Source: DASXIW01 sp036497785 (lineage in GTDB: Bacteria > Pseudomonadota > Alphaproteobacteria > Acetobacterales > Acetobacteraceae). Taken from it: a stretch of DNA of 7,311 nt. The notes beneath the pieces were generated by a model. The model was not told where the DNA came from, searched no databases, and saw nothing but the letters and a program-made list of their open reading frames with translations. The stretch lies in contig DASXIW010000017.1 of the NCBI GenBank assembly GCA_036497785.1, forward strand, positions 1 through 7,311, read 5' to 3'. Below, one piece after another: positions 5,968 through 7,311 of this stretch; the stretch's first letter is position 1; every line of letters begins with the position of its first letter. Position numbers and translations under genes: made by a program.

Positions 5968-6282
5968 ATGGTCCGCGATGTCGGCCCCCAATCCGCGGGT
6001 GAAATGGTGCGCGCCTTCATCGATGTGAGCGGCCGCCAGTTCTCCGATATGCAGGGCCTCGCCGCCGCCGGCCAGGCCGAGGAAGTAACGCCCCACGCCC
6101 ACGCTTTGGCCCGGTTGGCCCGCAATGTCGGCCTGATGCGCCTCAGCCGCGCCACCGCCGAGCTGGAAGGCGCCATCGCGTCCGGCAGCGGCGAGCTGGC
6201 CGCCAGGCTTCTTGTCAACCGCTCCCTTCTGTTCGCTTGTCTGGATGAATTGCGCAACTGGCGCCCGCCCGAACCCTTGTGA
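5968..6282 (+). CDS. Kinase fragment 4: orphaned Hpt domain
   Basis: This frame, +1 relative to the receiver fragment, encodes a histidine phosphotransfer domain of about 100 residues. It begins with a DAMVRDVGPQSAGEMVRAF helix, then carries the acceptor His codon at 6100-6102 in AHALARLARNVG, and ends with a DELRNWRPPEP tail. Homologous sequence already starts at EPAILDAM (about 5947), so the domain is the missing C-terminus of the kinase. Treating the T at 5946 as an extra base would join RS to EPAILDAM. The usual small residue (Gly) after AHALA is Arg here, which may harm docking or packing. Separate translation from ATG 5968 or GTG 5914 is possible, but neither has a convincing ribosome-binding site. 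It is read as part of a pseudogene; a stand-alone Hpt protein is the less likely alternative. Confidence 0.6.
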   Translation: MVRDVGPQSAGEMVRAFIDVSGRQFSDMQGLAAAGQAEEVTPHAHALARLARNVGLMRLSRATAELEGAIASGSGELAARLLVNRSLLFACLDELRNWRPPEPL

Positions 6283-6333
6283 CGGAACCATGCGGGCCGA
6301 TCCCGATTGTTCCTGCATCGCGGCCAAAACCAG

Positions 6334-6339
6334 AAGGAG
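6334..6339 (+). promoter_or_regulatory. Strong ribosome-binding site of the CsbD-like gene
   Basis: AAGGAG lies eight bases before ATG 6348. It fixes the start there, against the in-frame ATG at 6279, which overlaps the end of the Hpt frame. Confidence 0.7.
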
Positions 6340-6347
6340 ACCGCATC

Positions 6348-6800
6348 ATGAACAACGACAGGATCGAAGGAGCCGTCCGCAACTTCACCGGTAAGGCTGA
6401 GGAGGCCGTCGGCAACATGACCGAGGACGCCAAGACCCAGGCGAACGGCATGGCCGACCAGGTTGCCGGCAACGTCCAGAACGCGTTCGGCAAAGCCAAG
6501 GACGCCGCCGGCGACATGGCCGACAATGCACAGGACGCCGCTGCCGGCCTCGGCGCCACCGTGCAGGACCGTGTGCGCAAATTCAGCGCCCAGGCCACCG
6601 AGGTCGGCGGGCAGGTCTATCACCAGGCCGCCGATGCCGGCCGCTACGCCACCCAGCAGATCAAGGAGCAGCCGCTCGCCGCGGCCCTCATCGTCGGCGC
6701 GCTAGGCGGCATACTGGGCTTCATGCTGGGCCGCGCCTCTGTGCCCGAGCCCACATTGCGCGATTACGCCCAACGCGCCATCCCGCGCCGCTACCGCTAA
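6348..6800 (+). CDS. CsbD-like stress protein with C-terminal membrane anchor
   Basis: This 150-residue protein starts with a CsbD-type segment (DRIEGAVRNFTGKAEEAVGNMTEDAKTQ at about 4-31). A long Ala/Asp/Gln-rich amphipathic region follows (about 32-105), with repeated A-[KQ]-DAA patterns typical of helical hydrophilic stress proteins. The C-terminus has IKEQPLAAALIVGALGGILG (105-124) running into FMLGR, a single glycine-zipper membrane helix as in the YqjD/ElaB (DUF883) inner-membrane proteins. It thus looks like a CsbD domain joined to a YqjD-type anchor, with a short basic tail (RRYR). The family is associated with general stress in bacteria, but the biochemical role is not established. 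It starts 65 bp after the degraded kinase and ends before a strong terminator, so it is probably its own unit. The gene looks intact. Confidence 0.85.
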   Translation: MNNDRIEGAVRNFTGKAEEAVGNMTEDAKTQANGMADQVAGNVQNAFGKAKDAAGDMADNAQDAAAGLGATVQDRVRKFSAQATEVGGQVYHQAADAGRYATQQIKEQPLAAALIVGALGGILGFMLGRASVPEPTLRDYAQRAIPRRYR

Positions 6801-6814
6801 TTGCCCGCGCGGGA

Positions 6815-6848
6815 AAGGCGGCGTTCCGCCGCCGCGGAATGCCGCCTT
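6815..6848 (+). terminator. Strong hairpin terminator after the CsbD-like gene
   Basis: The 15-base arms 6815-6829 and 6834-6848 pair fully, with a single G-T wobble, around a CGCC loop. The 5' arm begins AA and the 3' arm ends TT, followed by CT, so the T tail is short. An outer six-base stem (6805-6810 with 6851-6856) extends it across a small internal loop. It starts 14 bases after the TAA at 6798-6800. The symmetry means it could stop transcription from both sides. Confidence 0.75.
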
Positions 6849-6969
6849 CTGCGCGGCCGAACGCCCAATTGCCGCCAGCCGCGGCGTTACATTGCCAAAG
6901 AGTTAATCGTGCGCCACGCTCCGGCGGAGTAAGCGATCCCGTCGCAATCACTCTGCCGTGGATCGCCCC

Positions 6970-7311
6970 GTGCCCCGCTTCCGCAACGCGCTGCTGCCGC
7001 TTACCCTCCTGCTCGCCCTCGCGCCCCGCCTCGCCGCGGCGAAGGGCCTCGCCTTCGTGCTGGACTCCGTCGATGCCACCATCACGGAAATCGACGTCAG
7101 CACAGAAAAGCCGATCCGCACCGTCCCGGTGTTGCGCGAGCCGCATCACATGGCGCTGACGCCCGACGGCAAATCCATGCTGGTGGGCGACACCAGCGGC
7201 AACGCCATCTTCTATCTCGACCCCGACACTGGCGCCGTCCAGCGCCAGATCGTCGCGGCCGACCCGTATCAGCTCCAGTTCAGCCCGAACGGAAAATTCC
7301 TCACCGTCACC
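6970..7311 (+). CDS. Exported YVTN-type beta-propeller protein, 5' part
   Basis: The open frame runs off the right edge with 114 codons visible. It begins with a clear Sec signal peptide: basic RFRN, a hydrophobic core LLPLTLLLALAP and a likely cleavage site after LAAA. The mature part shows beta-propeller repeat units (FVLDSVDATITEIDVST, HHMALTPDGKSMLVGD, YLDPDTGAVQRQI, YQLQFSPNGKFLTV), with the alternating TPDG/SPNG turns of YVTN/WD40-like repeats. It is probably a periplasmic protein; partner or substrate is unknown. Possible starts are GTG 6970 (chosen for a tidy signal peptide) and GTG 6958. Neither has a good ribosome-binding site, and a GGAG at 6926-6929 lies too far upstream. An in-frame stop at 6904-6906 bounds the upstream end. 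Confidence 0.75.
   Translation, partial: MPRFRNALLPLTLLLALAPRLAAAKGLAFVLDSVDATITEIDVSTEKPIRTVPVLREPHHMALTPDGKSMLVGDTSGNAIFYLDPDTGAVQRQIVAADPYQLQFSPNGKFLTVT

Larger units (their letters stand above)
3514..6282 (+). pseudogene. Hybrid sensor histidine kinase (sensor-PAS-HisKA-HATPase-REC-Hpt), multiply disrupted
   Basis: Joined across lesions, this region encodes one inner-membrane phosphorelay kinase of about 920 residues. In order it has a TM helix, a periplasmic PDC/Cache-like sensor, a second TM helix, a PAS domain, HisKA, HATPase_c, a receiver and an Hpt domain. In a working protein, phosphate would move His to Asp to His and on to an unlinked regulator. Three lesions break the frame: TAG at 4057-4059, a one-base loss in the C tract at 4516-4520, and one extra base at about 5946 (TGA at 5946-5948). 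Further damage is in frame: missing residues at 4057 and 5138, one codon apparently lost before the receiver Asp, a Leu-to-Pro change at 5367-5369, and a CTG at the predicted start. No reading frame spans the domains needed for signalling. Frameshifts alone could be sequencing errors, but the in-frame losses and motif changes point to real decay. No response-regulator gene is adjacent. Confidence 0.85.

Noticed and set aside
6284..6311. EcfG-like general stress promoter (GGAAC at 6284-6288, TGTT at 6308-6311) before the CsbD-like gene
   Set aside because: The spacer is 19 bases, against the usual 16-17, and the -10 element is imperfect. It is attractive by function but not supported by sequence.
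4488..6623. Minus-strand open frame of 711 codons opposite the kinase and the CsbD-like gene
   Set aside because: It spans the antisense of several clear domains in different frames and has repetitive GAGD-like composition, so it is a shadow of GC-rich coding DNA.
1..7311. CRISPR array, tRNA or rRNA genes, toxin-antitoxin or defence system
   Set aside because: I saw no regularly spaced repeats, no tRNA-like cloverleaf segments and no defence-type domains.

Overview
The window is GC-rich, densely coding DNA. It most resembles an alphaproteobacterium, probably of the Acetobacteraceae/Rhodospirillales group. That placement is an inference from the style of the O-acetylhomoserine thiol-lyase, of the PAS/HisKA/REC/Hpt sensor kinase and of the beta-propeller protein. 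No database search was possible.

Layout, left to right. Positions 1-~199 hold the minus-strand C-terminal part of an IS481-type transposase. It is cut inside its catalytic domain and abuts the 3' remnant of a membrane protein gene (~201-500, +), so this is a rearrangement scar. An intact O-acetylhomoserine (thiol)-lyase gene follows (565-1854, +). It is succeeded by a strong hairpin that could compete with a second inverted repeat in the 171-bp spacer. Next is a small Ser/Thr/Ala-rich protein with a natural seven-histidine tract (2026-2604, +). It converges, with 7 bp between stop codons, on a short-chain dehydrogenase/reductase (2612-3367, -).

Positions 3514-6282 (+) hold one large hybrid sensor histidine kinase: TM, periplasmic sensor, TM, PAS, HisKA, HATPase, REC, Hpt. 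It is a degraded gene, with an in-frame amber codon (4057), a -1 frameshift in a C tract (~4516-4521) and a +1 frameshift between REC and Hpt (5946). It also shows apparent in-frame losses, a Leu-to-Pro change in the ATP-lid glycine box, and a CTG where the ribosome-binding site predicts a start codon. After it come a CsbD-like stress protein with a C-terminal membrane anchor (6348-6800, +), closed by a 15-bp terminator hairpin (6815-6848), and the 5' end of an exported YVTN-type beta-propeller protein that runs off the window.

The genes do not form an evident pathway. They look like independent transcription units: sulfur amino-acid synthesis, an oxidoreductase, a dying signalling gene and a stress protein. 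I do not see a convincing new multi-gene system. The most informative features are the multiply broken kinase, the transposase/membrane-protein junction, the alternative hairpins after the thiol-lyase and the poly-His protein.
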